In this document: positions 8,767 through 16,783 of the stretch, in pieces
How the letters are laid out: each line of letters starts with the position of its first letter
Numbering within the stretch: position 1 is the stretch's first letter
The notes under the pieces: generated by a model
Told to the model about the DNA's origin: nothing
What the model saw: only the letters and a program-made list of their open reading frames with translations
Database searches by the model: none
Made by a program: the position numbers and the translations under genes
Assembly: GCA_946479285.1 (NCBI GenBank)
Contig: CAMLFH010000001.1
Span: 62,001-126,000, forward strand
Direction: 5' to 3'
Source of the DNA: an uncultured Flavobacteriales bacterium
GTDB lineage: Bacteria > Bacteroidota > Bacteroidia > Flavobacteriales > Crocinitomicaceae
DNA: 64,000 nt

Positions 8767-10050
8767 ATGAAATACGAATTTACTCCTGAGTTTGCGGCTC
8801 AAATGGATGCTTCAGATCCATTAAAATCTTACAGAGACCGCTTTCATTTTCCAACTTTCACTAAGAATCCTGTGAGATATTTCACCGGGAATTCTTTGGG
8901 TTTACAACCGAAGACGGTTCGTGAAAAAGTAAACCTGGAATTAGATGACTGGGCAAAATGGGGAGTAGAAGGACATTTCCACGGCACAAATCCGTGGTTT
9001 AAGTATCATGAATTCCTGACAGATGCTTCCGCAAGAGTGGTGGGTGCTTTGCCAAAAGAAGTAGTAGTAACGCATTCCCTGACAACAAATCTTCATTTGT
9101 TGATGGTTTCTTTCTATCAACCGAAAGGAACCAGGACCAAAATTTTGTGTGAAGCAAAGGCTTTCCCAAGTGATTTGTATGCTTTGGAATCCCAGGTGCG
9201 TTTTCATGGTTTGGATCCGGAAATGGATATGGTAGGAATGAGTCCGAGAGAAGGAGAGCAAACCTTGAGAGACGAAGATATTTTGGCTAAAATCCTTGAA
9301 TTGGGAGATTCTTTGGCTTTGGTCATGTTTGGCGGAGTGAATTATTACACCGGGCAATTGCTGGATATGGAAGCAATCACTAAAGCAGGTAAAGGAGTTG
9401 GAGCGATGGTTGGTTTTGATTTAGCGCATGCTGCAGGAAATATCCCGGTTAAATTACACGATTGGGGAGTGGATTTTGCTGCGTGGTGTTCCTATAAATA
9501 TTTGAATTCTAGCCCGGGCGGAGTTTCCGGAATGTTCGTCCATGAAAAACATGCAAAGAATCCCAAACTTCCTCGATTTGCAGGATGGTGGGGATACGAT
9601 AAAAGCACGCGTTTTCAAATGGAGCCGGGCTTTGTTCCGATGGAAGGAGCAGAAGGCTGGCAGTTGAGTAATGCGCCGGTACTGGGAATGGCCGCTCATT
9701 GGGCATCCCTGGAGATTTTTGATGAGGTTGGAATGGACAAACTGAAAGCAAAAAGCGAGTTATTGACCGGTTATTTGGAGTTTATTTTGGATGGATTATC
9801 CGAAAAGTATGCAGAAAAATGCCGTTTTGAAATCATTACACCAAAAGAACCAAAACGCAGAGGAGCTCAGTTGTCTATCCTGGTCCATGGAAAAGGAAAA
9901 CAAATCTTTGATGCAATCTCTGAAAAAGGAGTGGTAGCAGATTGGAGAGAACCAAACGTGATCCGTGTTGCGCCCGTTCCGTTGTATAACTCTTTTGAGG
10001 ATGTTTATTTTCTTGGGAAGTATTTGGAGGAAGCGATTTTAGAGCAGTAG
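8767..10050 (+). CDS. kynU: Kynureninase
   Basis: This PLP enzyme cleaves kynurenine or 3-hydroxykynurenine to (3-hydroxy)anthranilate and alanine, in tryptophan degradation or de novo NAD synthesis. ATG 8767 gives 427 aa, the usual length; an in-frame upstream extension to 8656 lacks family similarity. Visible motifs are [11 protein letters not shown] near residue 38, [17 protein letters not shown] (about 217) and the PLP lysine in [13 protein letters not shown] (Lys244). kmo follows in the same direction, and the 580-bp gap between them is filled by an inverted-repeat element carrying a GxxExxY gene. Confidence 0.97.
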   Translation: MKYEFTPEFAAQMDASDPLKSYRDRFHFPTFTKNPVRYFTGNSLGLQPKTVREKVNLELDDWAKWGVEGHFHGTNPWFKYHEFLTDASARVVGALPKEVVVTHSLTTNLHLLMVSFYQPKGTRTKILCEAKAFPSDLYALESQVRFHGLDPEMDMVGMSPREGEQTLRDEDILAKILELGDSLALVMFGGVNYYTGQLLDMEAITKAGKGVGAMVGFDLAHAAGNIPVKLHDWGVDFAAWCSYKYLNSSPGGVSGMFVHEKHAKNPKLPRFAGWWGYDKSTRFQMEPGFVPMEGAEGWQLSNAPVLGMAAHWASLEIFDEVGMDKLKAKSELLTGYLEFILDGLSEKYAEKCRFEIITPKEPKRRGAQLSILVHGKGKQIFDAISEKGVVADWREPNVIRVAPVPLYNSFEDVYFLGKYLEEAILEQ

Positions 10051-10060
10051 AAATGAGTAG

Positions 10061-10620
10061 AATTTAACCACAAAGGCACAAGGGCACGACGGGATTTGTT
10101 GGATTATTTGATACAATGAATAATTATTTTTTCCTTATTGTATAATGAGATGTTTTTGACTAACTTAAATAGAGTTAACCAAGAAAAGATCATTAAATGA
10201 CTGAAAATGAGATTGCTGAAATTGTGTTTAAATGTGGGTTAAAAGTGCATCGTTCACTTGGGCCAGGATTATTGGAGTCAGCTTATGAAGCCTGTTTGGC
10301 ATATGAACTTGAACAGTATGATATCGAAGTAGTGAGGCAAAAATCATTACCACTATTTTACGAAGGTGTTCAGCTGGATGTTGGCTATAGATTAGATATA
10401 ATTATTAACGGAAAAGTAGTTGTGGAAGTAAAGGCAGTAAATGAATTGGCCGGAGTTTTTAAAGCACAAGTATTGACATATTTAAAATTAACGGGTTGCA
10501 AATTGGGGTTGTTGATTAATTTCAACTCAGAACTTTTTAAAACGGGATTCAAACGTGTTGTGAATGGATCTTTAGAAAATTAAAAGAGCTCTTTGTGCCC
10601 TTGTGCCTTCGTGGTAAATT
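10061..10620. mobile_element. Putative inverted-repeat element enclosing a GxxExxY gene
   Basis: The left arm (10061-10087) begins AATTTAACCACAAAGGCAC. The right arm (10595-10620) is its inverted copy, differing by one base and one indel over 27 columns. Between them lie 507 bp containing one gene and an AT-rich region with a small ATACAAT/ATTGTAT hairpin (about 10110-10143). The 12 nt abutting each arm are similar in direct orientation (AGAAATGAGTAG left, AGAAAATGATAG right), which may be a decayed target duplication. No transposase is present. That it is mobile is inference from repeat structure and placement between two genes of one pathway. Confidence 0.55.
10197..10583 (+). CDS. GxxExxY family protein (PD-(D/E)XK nuclease fold), 128 aa
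   Basis: The name-giving motif is GLLESAY at residues 24-30, after KVHRSLGPG. A PD-(D/E)XK-like core follows: Asp67 in YRLDIII, Glu77 and Lys79 in VVEVKAV, and Gln91 in KAQVLTYL. I recall this family as PF13366 (PDDEXK_3), found widely in Bacteroidota and without an established function. Length is normal and all core residues are present, so it looks intact. It sits between near-perfect inverted repeats and between kynU and kmo. A passenger or maintenance role for the repeat is a hypothesis; a kynurenine role is unlikely. Confidence 0.9.
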   Translation: MTENEIAEIVFKCGLKVHRSLGPGLLESAYEACLAYELEQYDIEVVRQKSLPLFYEGVQLDVGYRLDIIINGKVVVEVKAVNELAGVFKAQVLTYLKLTGCKLGLLINFNSELFKTGFKRVVNGSLEN

Positions 10621-10633
10621 AGAAAATGATAGT

Positions 10634-11971
10634 ATGAAAAAAATAGCAGTAGTAGGAGCAGGTCTTGTAGGAAGTTTACAAGCCATTTTACTGGCACAGA
10701 AAGGATACCAGGTTTCCGTATTTGAGAGAAGACCTGACTTGAGAAAAGCAACTTTGGTAGGCGGAAAGTCGATCAATCTCGCACTTTCAGACCGTGGATG
10801 GAAAGCACTTGAAATTGCCGGGATTGGGGAAGACATTCGCAAGATCGCTATTCCGATGTACAATCGTTGTATGCATGCATTGGACGGGACACTGACGTAT
10901 CAGCCATACGGGGTGAACAACGAAGCAATCTATTCGGTTTCACGCGGCGGATTGAACCAAAAATTGATGAACCTGGCAGATAACTACTCAAATATTGAAT
11001 ACTTCTTTGACCGAAAATGTTTGGACGTCAACCTGAAAACAAATACACTTTCTTTTCAAAACGAACAAACAAAAGAAGTCGAACTGTTTGAATCAGACAA
11101 GATCTTTGCAACAGATGGTGCATTTTCTGCAGTTCGCATGCGCATGCAGAAATCCATGACTTTCGATTATTCTCAAAAATACCTGGATCATGGCTACAAG
11201 GAATTGGTGATTCCGGCGAATGAAGACGGAAGTCATAAATTGGATAAGAATTGTCTGCATATCTGGCCGAGAGGTGAGTTTATGATGATTGCACTAGCAA
11301 ACCTGGATGGAAGTTTTACTTGTACCTTATTCTTCCCGATGGAAGGAGAAATTTCCTTTGACACACTTCAAACACGTGAGCAGGTTGCTGCCTTTTTTGA
11401 TAAAACGTTCCCGGATGCCGTGGAAATGATGCCGACTTTGCTGGATGATTATTTCGAGAATCCGACCAGTTCACTGATCATGGTCCGCTGTGAACCGTGG
11501 AACTACAAAGACAATATCGTTTTGCTCGGAGATGCAGCACACGCCATCGTTCCGTTCTACGGACAAGGGATGAATTGCGGATTTGAAGATTGTACCGTTT
11601 TCAACGAAATGTACGACGAAAGCAAGGGCGACTGGAGCGGTTTACTGAATCGTTTTTCAGACCAGCGCGTTCCGGATGCGAATGCAATCCTGGACCTGGC
11701 TTTGGATAATTATGTGGAAATGCGGGATAAAACCGCAGATCCTGAATTCCTATTACAGAAAAAGATCGAAGGGAAGTTTTCGAGATTACACCCGGATAAA
11801 TGGACGCCGCTTTATTCTCAGGTAACATTCAGCAATACGCGTTACAGCGATGCACTGAAGAACGGACGGAAACAAGATGCCCTGATGCAGCAAATCCTGA
11901 AGATTGAAAACATCCATGAAAAATGGGACGAACCGTTCGTTATGGAAAAAATGTTGGAACTTATTTCGTAA
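10634..11971 (+). CDS. kmo: Kynurenine 3-monooxygenase
   Basis: This FAD-dependent hydroxylase converts kynurenine to 3-hydroxykynurenine with NADPH and O2. ATG 10634 gives 445 aa and starts exactly at the Rossmann motif (IAVVGAGLVGSLQA); an in-frame extension to 10595 would run through the inverted repeat and is rejected. The second FAD motif is LLGDAAHAIVPFYGQGMNCG near residue 297. The arginine-containing FERRPD and the RGEFMMIALAN segment are also typical. With kynU it forms the lower kynurenine pathway. An outer-membrane protein gene follows after 39 bp. Confidence 0.96.
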   Translation: MKKIAVVGAGLVGSLQAILLAQKGYQVSVFERRPDLRKATLVGGKSINLALSDRGWKALEIAGIGEDIRKIAIPMYNRCMHALDGTLTYQPYGVNNEAIYSVSRGGLNQKLMNLADNYSNIEYFFDRKCLDVNLKTNTLSFQNEQTKEVELFESDKIFATDGAFSAVRMRMQKSMTFDYSQKYLDHGYKELVIPANEDGSHKLDKNCLHIWPRGEFMMIALANLDGSFTCTLFFPMEGEISFDTLQTREQVAAFFDKTFPDAVEMMPTLLDDYFENPTSSLIMVRCEPWNYKDNIVLLGDAAHAIVPFYGQGMNCGFEDCTVFNEMYDESKGDWSGLLNRFSDQRVPDANAILDLALDNYVEMRDKTADPEFLLQKKIEGKFSRLHPDKWTPLYSQVTFSNTRYSDALKNGRKQDALMQQILKIENIHEKWDEPFVMEKMLELIS

Positions 11972-12010
11972 CGAATCGGAAAACTTTAGATATTTAAATA
12001 AAATTAGACC

Positions 12011-12922
12011 ATGAAATTTGTTGCTTGTATTTTGTTCATTACGATCGCCGGACTTTCGTTTGGTCAATCCCGGAATCTGAAAGGGAACAGCCGGAAGGAC
12101 TTTTTTGGCGGAGCTCGTGATTACCGGCAGTTGACAAAGGATGGGATCCAGATTTCTTTGGGACCGAATTTTACCTTCACCAATCCGAAAATAACGGAAT
12201 ACTCCGGAATAGATGGAAATGGCCGGCCGGTTACAGCTTTCGTTGATCCGATCGGAAAACCGGGTGCTTTTATTGAAATAGGTGCGGCACATTACCGCCT
12301 GAAATCTTCCCGCATTTTAGCTGCTATCTATAAAAAACGCGGAGATAAAGGAGAGATCAAATGGATTGGTGCAAATTTGTTTCACCGCCTGGATTGGGGG
12401 TTGGGATTTAATTACATTGGTGGAAGTGAACGCACACGTTTTGAATTGACAACTCCTTCCGGTACTTCGGTTGACGAAACTACAGGTTCTTTTTACAACG
12501 GTTATGTTACAGCACGTGTAACGATCGATCGATTCACCAAGATTGCAGAAGGCTGGCATTTGGAAACAGGTTTGGGATTCAATTTTCTGTTTAATGCACT
12601 TCCTGCTCCCAAAGCACCTTATACCGCAACCATTGCCGAGGTTAAATTCCAACAGGATTTTATGGCGCAATTTCACCTGCATTTAGGGTTTACAAGAACC
12701 ATTCGTCGTGGAGATTATCTGACTTTCGGATTCATTGTCCCGGCTATCGGGATTTATGAACCGAACAAAGCACGACCAACCATTCAATGGTTTTCAAGCA
12801 ATTATTGGCCGATTCAATTACAAATTCGTTGGATCCATCACTTCACCAAAAAATCAAACGGTTGTAACACGGGTACGCCGGAAGACCGCAAGAGAAATAA
12901 TGAATACATGCAAAACCGTTAA
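12011..12922 (+). CDS. Probable outer-membrane protein, 303 aa
   Basis: A signal peptide (MKFVACILFITIAGLSFG) precedes about 285 residues of alternating beta-strand character with many Gly and aromatic residues and strand-turn patterns. I recognise no specific family and see no T9SS tail. It lies 39 bp after kmo and 10 bp before the Spx/ArsC-like gene, so it may be part of the same rightward transcript, but nothing in it suggests tryptophan metabolism. Confidence 0.7.
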   Translation: MKFVACILFITIAGLSFGQSRNLKGNSRKDFFGGARDYRQLTKDGIQISLGPNFTFTNPKITEYSGIDGNGRPVTAFVDPIGKPGAFIEIGAAHYRLKSSRILAAIYKKRGDKGEIKWIGANLFHRLDWGLGFNYIGGSERTRFELTTPSGTSVDETTGSFYNGYVTARVTIDRFTKIAEGWHLETGLGFNFLFNALPAPKAPYTATIAEVKFQQDFMAQFHLHLGFTRTIRRGDYLTFGFIVPAIGIYEPNKARPTIQWFSSNYWPIQLQIRWIHHFTKKSNGCNTGTPEDRKRNNEYMQNR

Positions 12923-12932
12923 TAACCAGTTC

Positions 12933-13292
12933 ATGAGAAGATTTTATTACTTAAGCTCCTGCGATACCTGTCAAAAAATCCTGAAAGGGTTGAACCTGCC
13001 AAAAGATGTGGAACTGATTGATATCAAACAAACCAATATTGATGCAAAAACACTCGACTGGTTAAAAGAAAAAGTGGGTTCTTATGAAGGAATGTTTTCC
13101 AAACGAGCCATGAAATTTCGTTCACAAGGATTGCATGAAATGAATCTGACGGAAGCAGATTACCGCAAATACATGTTGGAAGAATATACGTTTTTGAAGC
13201 GTCCTTTCGTTATTTATGATGAAAACATCTGGATTGGAAATGCCAGGAAGGAAGTGGAAGCCGCACAAGCTTTTTTTGCAGGCAACAAGTAA
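12933..13292 (+). CDS. Spx/ArsC-like thioredoxin-fold protein, 119 aa
   Basis: Starting at ATG 12933, the protein opens MRRFYYLSSCDTCQK, a thioredoxin-fold strand ending in a CxxC (Cys10, Cys13), as in the ArsC/Spx family. The later FLKRPFVIYDENIWIGN matches the cis-proline RPF region of these proteins. Family length (about 115-120 aa) fits. A longer reading from 12735 overlaps the preceding gene by 188 bp and is rejected. Members are either glutaredoxin-dependent reductases or Spx-type transcriptional regulators; the sequence does not decide which. The stop lies five bases from the convergent SUFU gene's stop. Confidence 0.85.
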   Translation: MRRFYYLSSCDTCQKILKGLNLPKDVELIDIKQTNIDAKTLDWLKEKVGSYEGMFSKRAMKFRSQGLHEMNLTEADYRKYMLEEYTFLKRPFVIYDENIWIGNARKEVEAAQAFFAGNK

Positions 13293-13297
13293 TTCTT

Positions 13298-13912
13298 TTA
13301 AAAGAACTTCATTCGGGTGTTTAGGATCGAACTCCTGTAATCGTCCAGCTTTTCATCGTTATTACGCTGAATGAACTTGCGGATAAATTTATGTGTGCCT
13401 TTCCCCATTTTGAAATCCAGTTCATCTCCGAAGATAGGAACGATGCTCAGAAATTGAACGGTATTTTCATGTATTTTCAAAGGGCTCAGTTCTTTCTGAA
13501 GCAGGATCGGATCCATAAACATGAAATATTCCTGTTTCATCAGGTTAGAGATTGGAACTTCGGGATTTGCCGTAGGAATAGTGTGTCCGGGACCATACCA
13601 GGTATTTTTATCCCTTACAAAGCGCTCCAGTTTATAGATCCAGGAATAGATCCAGGAAGAATTCGGATTGGAATAATCTTCGAAATCCCAATAAGTAGGT
13701 AAACAAAAGTAGATTTCATTAAACTCCCGCCCTTTCCATTTTTCAAGTACAGGCATTTTGTATTCCGAAAGACCGGCAGTCATAACTACTGTTACAGGAA
13801 CATCCAATTCCAGGAATAAAAGGATTAATTCCTGTTCATTGTGTAAAGGATTTTGGATTGGTTTTACGCGGTGTGCTCCAAAACGATTTTCTAATGCCTT
13901 TCTAAGTTCCAT
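13298..13912 (-). CDS. Suppressor-of-fused (SUFU) domain protein, 204 aa
   Basis: The protein resembles the SUFU domain family (PF05076). It has TAGLSEYKMPV near residue 45, a LPTYWDF segment, the WYGPGHTIP motif near residue 103, and FLSIVPIFGDELDFKMGKG near 155. In bacteria these proteins are common but uncharacterised; some are immunity proteins of polymorphic toxins. No toxin gene is next to it. There is no signal peptide, so it is cytoplasmic. A TATATTTG box lies only five bases upstream of the ATG, suggesting a nearly leaderless mRNA. Confidence 0.8.
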   Translation of the reverse strand: MELRKALENRFGAHRVKPIQNPLHNEQELILLFLELDVPVTVVMTAGLSEYKMPVLEKWKGREFNEIYFCLPTYWDFEDYSNPNSSWIYSWIYKLERFVRDKNTWYGPGHTIPTANPEVPISNLMKQEYFMFMDPILLQKELSPLKIHENTVQFLSIVPIFGDELDFKMGKGTHKFIRKFIQRNNDEKLDDYRSSILNTRMKFF

Positions 13913-13917
13913 AGCAA

Positions 13918-13925
13918 CAAATATA
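13918..13925 (-). promoter_or_regulatory. Candidate -7 element abutting the SUFU gene start
   Basis: Leftward TATATTTG; its final G is at 13918, six bases from the A of the ATG at 13912. Expected initiation four to five bases after the G would leave a leader of one or two nt. Confidence 0.45.
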
Positions 13926-13960
13926 ATGCATCTGGCTTGCTTTCCGGAAGTCTGTGCAAT

Positions 13961-13980
13961 AAAAAAGGGGCCGAAGCCCC
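13961..13980 (-). terminator. Intrinsic terminator with TTCG tetraloop
   Basis: Leftward the sequence reads GGGGC-TTCG-GCCCC followed by six T, a textbook intrinsic terminator just downstream of the lipoprotein gene that ends at 14005. Confidence 0.88.
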
Positions 13981-14004
13981 TTCACCGGTTATTGGTTTGT
14001 AGAA

Positions 14005-14406
14005 TTATTTCGCTTTAAAGAAATGATCTATTTCTGATTTGCGAATCGTCATATCATTTCCTTCAATTTTTGAGATGTTAAAAATGATAGACTTCTTTTG
14101 GTTGGGACCGTAAAATAAAAATAAGTCGATTTTATCGTCGTATTGCGTGCTTAACCACTTTCCTTCCATTTCAATGAAATCAGTCATGTTATTGTGATCA
14201 TACCAACGACCTGTAAAAGTTTCGTCGTCTTTCAGATCAAAATAAATAGTATTGATCCCTAATATTTTGTCTTTATCCGGACCGAAACCATCCACTTTAA
14301 CAAGTGTCCACTTTTTGACAAGTCTGTCATCAATCTTCGAGTTTGAACAAGCGGAAAGGACTAAAAAAAAGAGCCCGAATAGTAAGTAAATAAATCTGAT
14401 CTTCAT
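14005..14406 (-). CDS. Small lipocalin-like lipoprotein, 133 aa
   Basis: A lipoprotein signal ends in LSAC (Cys20). The mature domain begins with KKWTLVKVDGFG and has TFTGRWYDHN and EGKWLSTQYDDKIDLF, a pattern of short beta strands seen in lipocalin-like lipoproteins of Bacteroidota. Ligand and function are unknown. It is monocistronic, ending in a strong terminator, with 155 bp of AT-rich intergenic sequence upstream. Confidence 0.75.
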   Translation of the reverse strand: MKIRFIYLLFGLFFLVLSACSNSKIDDRLVKKWTLVKVDGFGPDKDKILGINTIYFDLKDDETFTGRWYDHNNMTDFIEMEGKWLSTQYDDKIDLFLFYGPNQKKSIIFNISKIEGNDMTIRKSEIDHFFKAK

Positions 14407-14561
14407 AATTCTTCAAAGCGGGGTGCTTGGGTAAAACTAAGCTTTCTGATAAGAGTACCAACTACTTTTATGGGAGAATGTATTTAAGCAAATTTTGAGT
14501 GAGTAATTGTCCGATTTGACTGTGCAATTTACTTATGCTTTCCTAGTATTTAGTGAATATC

Positions 14562-15029
14562 CTAAAGAGATTCCTTCAGAGAATTCCAAAAACCGGCGTC
14601 AGACAAAACTGCACCTTGTTCGATCAGTTGGTGAATTTCCTGTTCTCTTGGATGGTTGTAATTCTTCTTACTGGTAAAGAAGGAAAGATCGGCTGGTGCA
14701 TTGATGAGCGCATGATGAATCCCTTCAATGGTGGAAAGATCCGCAGAAGAATCCGATTTCTTTTGAATGGCGATAAGTTCCTGTTCCTGTTCGCCGAAAT
14801 GAAACACCAGGCAGGAATCCGGAGTCCGGTGCTCCAGGAATTTCACTTTCTCATAAACTGTTTGTAATACCTGGTCAGAAAACAGCTCCACCAACTCCAT
14901 TGCTTTTTGAGGCTCTTCCTGGTTCAATTTGGCCCATTCTTCTCCATGGATGCCATTTATAATCAGGAAAGCTTTTAAATCTCCTTCCAGGTGCTGCAAT
15001 TCTTCGTCGGATAAAATGCGGTATTTCAT
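14562..15029 (-). CDS. Conserved hypothetical protein (DUF6495-like), 155 aa
   Basis: A cytoplasmic protein starting MKYRILSDEELQHLEGD, with acidic helices and a VFHFGEQEQELIAIQ strand; the layout recalls the Bacteroidota-specific DUF6495 family, though I hold that name tentatively. No catalytic motif is visible. It diverges from dxr. Its ATG lies four bases after a TAACTTTG box, so it is probably transcribed without a leader. Confidence 0.65.
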   Translation of the reverse strand: MKYRILSDEELQHLEGDLKAFLIINGIHGEEWAKLNQEEPQKAMELVELFSDQVLQTVYEKVKFLEHRTPDSCLVFHFGEQEQELIAIQKKSDSSADLSTIEGIHHALINAPADLSFFTSKKNYNHPREQEIHQLIEQGAVLSDAGFWNSLKESL

Positions 15030-15033
15030 ACCA

Positions 15034-15041
15034 CAAAGTTA
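15034..15041 (-). promoter_or_regulatory. Candidate -7 element abutting the DUF6495-like gene
   Basis: Leftward TAACTTTG with its final G at 15034; the A of the ATG is at 15029, exactly where transcription would be expected to begin. Confidence 0.5.
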
Positions 15042-15137
15042 GCGTTCCCTTACAAATTGGCGTACTCGAATTTTTAATTTGGAGTATCCATCGGGATAAT
15101 CAAGCAGGAAACATGCAGTAGAAAACACCTAAAATGG

Positions 15138-15145
15138 TACCTTTG
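15138..15145 (+). promoter_or_regulatory. Candidate -7 element abutting dxr
   Basis: TACCTTTG ends two bases before the first dxr ATG (15148). Transcription would begin at 15149-15150, which would favour the second ATG (15151) as the functional start. Confidence 0.45.
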
Positions 15146-15147
15146 CG

Positions 15148-16302
15148 ATGATGCAGAAAAAAGGTGTTGCCATTCTCGGTTCTACAGGTTCTATCGGAAC
15201 GCAGGCTCTGGAAGTAATTCGGTCTTACCCGGACAAATTCGATTTACAGGTCATTACAGCCCAGTCGAATGCGAAACTTTTGATTGAACAGGCGAAGCAA
15301 TTTCAGCCAAATGCGGTTGTGATAGGTGATGAGGATAAATACCAGGAAGTGAAGGATGGGCTTTTTTCGGAAGATATTCACGTTTATGCAGGAAGCCAGG
15401 CGCTTTGTCAGGTAGTTGAATTTCACGAAGTGAATGTGGTATTGACTGCACTGGTAGGTTACGCCGGACTTCGACCAACACTTGCAGCAATCGAAGCGGG
15501 GAAGGACATTGCATTGGCGAACAAAGAAACATTGGTTGTGGCGGGCGAATTGGTAACTGCCAGGGCACGTGCCAAAGGGATCAACATCTATCCGGTAGAT
15601 TCGGAACATTCTGCTATTTTTCAATGTTTGGTGGGCGAATTCCACAATCCGCTTGAAAAAATCTACCTCACAGCATCGGGCGGACCATTCAGAGGCTGGA
15701 AATCAGACGCATTGAAATCCGTAACACCGGCACAGGCATTGAAACATCCGAATTGGTCGATGGGTGCCAAGATCACCATTGATTCCGCATCGATGATGAA
15801 TAAAGGGTTGGAGGTTATTGAAGCAAAATGGCTTTTCGGACTAAAAACCGAACAAATCGATACAATTATTCACCCCCAATCGATTGTCCATTCGCTGGTA
15901 CAATTCCGCGATGGAAGTATGAAAGCACAAATGGGACTTCCTAATATGAAATTGCCCATCCAGTTTGCATTGACATACCCGGAACGTTTGGAAACTGATT
16001 TTCCGCGTTTCAACTTTATGGATTATCCGCAGCTTACTTTTGAAAAAGCAGATACAGATACTTTCCGGAACCTGAAGTTGGCCTATGATGCTTTGGAAAA
16101 GAGTGGAACAGCCGCTTGTGCCTTGAATGCCGCAAATGAAATTTCCGTTCAACTTTTTCTGGAAGAAAAAATAGGATTTTTAGATATTGCACGGATTAAC
16201 GAAAAAGTGATGCTGGAAACTCCTTTTATTGTCTCACCCAGCTATGAAGATTATGTAGAGACTGATCGTATTGCACGGGAGTTTGCGCTTAAGTTATTGT
16301 AA
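15148..16302 (+). CDS. dxr: 1-deoxy-D-xylulose 5-phosphate reductoisomerase
   Basis: Catalyses the NADPH-dependent conversion of DXP to MEP, the committed step of non-mevalonate isoprenoid synthesis. Visible motifs are the nucleotide-binding GSTGSIGTQAL (residues about 10-20), ALANKETLVVAG near 125, the metal-binding PVDSEHSAIFQ, the TASGGPFRG loop and NWSMGAKITIDSASMMNKGLE. Length of 384 aa is normal. ATG 15148 or the adjacent 15151 is the start. The 3' end overlaps the convergent YqaA-like gene by 14 bp. Confidence 0.97.
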   Translation: MMQKKGVAILGSTGSIGTQALEVIRSYPDKFDLQVITAQSNAKLLIEQAKQFQPNAVVIGDEDKYQEVKDGLFSEDIHVYAGSQALCQVVEFHEVNVVLTALVGYAGLRPTLAAIEAGKDIALANKETLVVAGELVTARARAKGINIYPVDSEHSAIFQCLVGEFHNPLEKIYLTASGGPFRGWKSDALKSVTPAQALKHPNWSMGAKITIDSASMMNKGLEVIEAKWLFGLKTEQIDTIIHPQSIVHSLVQFRDGSMKAQMGLPNMKLPIQFALTYPERLETDFPRFNFMDYPQLTFEKADTDTFRNLKLAYDALEKSGTAACALNAANEISVQLFLEEKIGFLDIARINEKVMLETPFIVSPSYEDYVETDRIAREFALKLL

Positions 16303-16705
16303 GATAAGTCCAGAAAACCACAAGATAACGGACTATTTTTCCCAAACACATCAAACCCATCGTCAGCCAAAAAGGTGTTCGGTAAATTCCAAGTACGATC
16401 AATAGAGGATCGCCGATAATCGGGACCCAGGAAATCAACGCTGTCCAAAAACCGAAACGCTGCACCAGGGACTCACTTCTTAAAAGCTGTTTTTTGCTAA
16501 GGATTTTTCTTCCGTAATAGCCTAACACGTAATTGGTACTTCCGCCCAAACAGTTTCCCAAACTTGCAACCACTAAAACAGAAAGCGGTGAATAATTCCC
16601 GGAATTGAGAAAGAAGAGAAGTGTTGCTTCAGAAGGAAACGGAACAATGGTTGATGCCAGGAAACACATCAAAAACAAACCAATTAAACCCCATTCAATC
16701 ATCAT
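16289..16705 (-). CDS. YqaA/DedA-type small membrane protein, 138 aa
   Basis: Four hydrophobic helices are visible. The motif VPFPSEATLLFF near residue 22 and GNCLGGSTNYVLGYYGRK near 50 match the SNARE-associated / YqaA family, whose larger DedA relatives take part in membrane lipid homeostasis. I chose the ATG at 16705 because further upstream codons run into a terminator hairpin. It converges on dxr with a 14-bp 3' overlap. Substrate is unknown. Confidence 0.85.
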   Translation of the reverse strand: MMIEWGLIGLFLMCFLASTIVPFPSEATLLFFLNSGNYSPLSVLVVASLGNCLGGSTNYVLGYYGRKILSKKQLLRSESLVQRFGFWTALISWVPIIGDPLLIVLGIYRTPFWLTMGLMCLGKIVRYLVVFWTYLTIT

Positions 16706-16721
16706 ATTCAAGCCTGTGTAT

Positions 16722-16752
16722 AAAAAAAATGGGGACCCTAAAGTCCCCATTT
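16722..16752 (-). terminator. Intrinsic terminator of the T9SS protein gene
   Basis: Leftward, AATGGGGAC-TTTAGG-GTCCCCATT forms a 9-bp stem followed by a run of T. It lies between the T9SS gene (stop at 16784) and the YqaA-like gene. Confidence 0.85.
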
Positions 16753-16760
16753 CATTTCTT

Positions 16761-16778
16761 TTCCGATAGTTATCGGGG
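16761..16778. repeat. Short palindrome CCGATAGTTATCGG
   Basis: An 8-bp stem (two G-T pairs) around a 2-nt centre lies just after the T9SS stop. Palindromes of the CCGATAnnTATCGG type are, as I recall, frequent in Bacteroidota intergenic DNA. Confidence 0.35.
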
Positions 16779-16783
16779 AAGAA

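Noticed and set aside
12735..12932. Longer start for the Spx/ArsC-like gene
   Set aside because: It overlaps the preceding gene by 188 bp and adds residues before the thioredoxin-fold strand.
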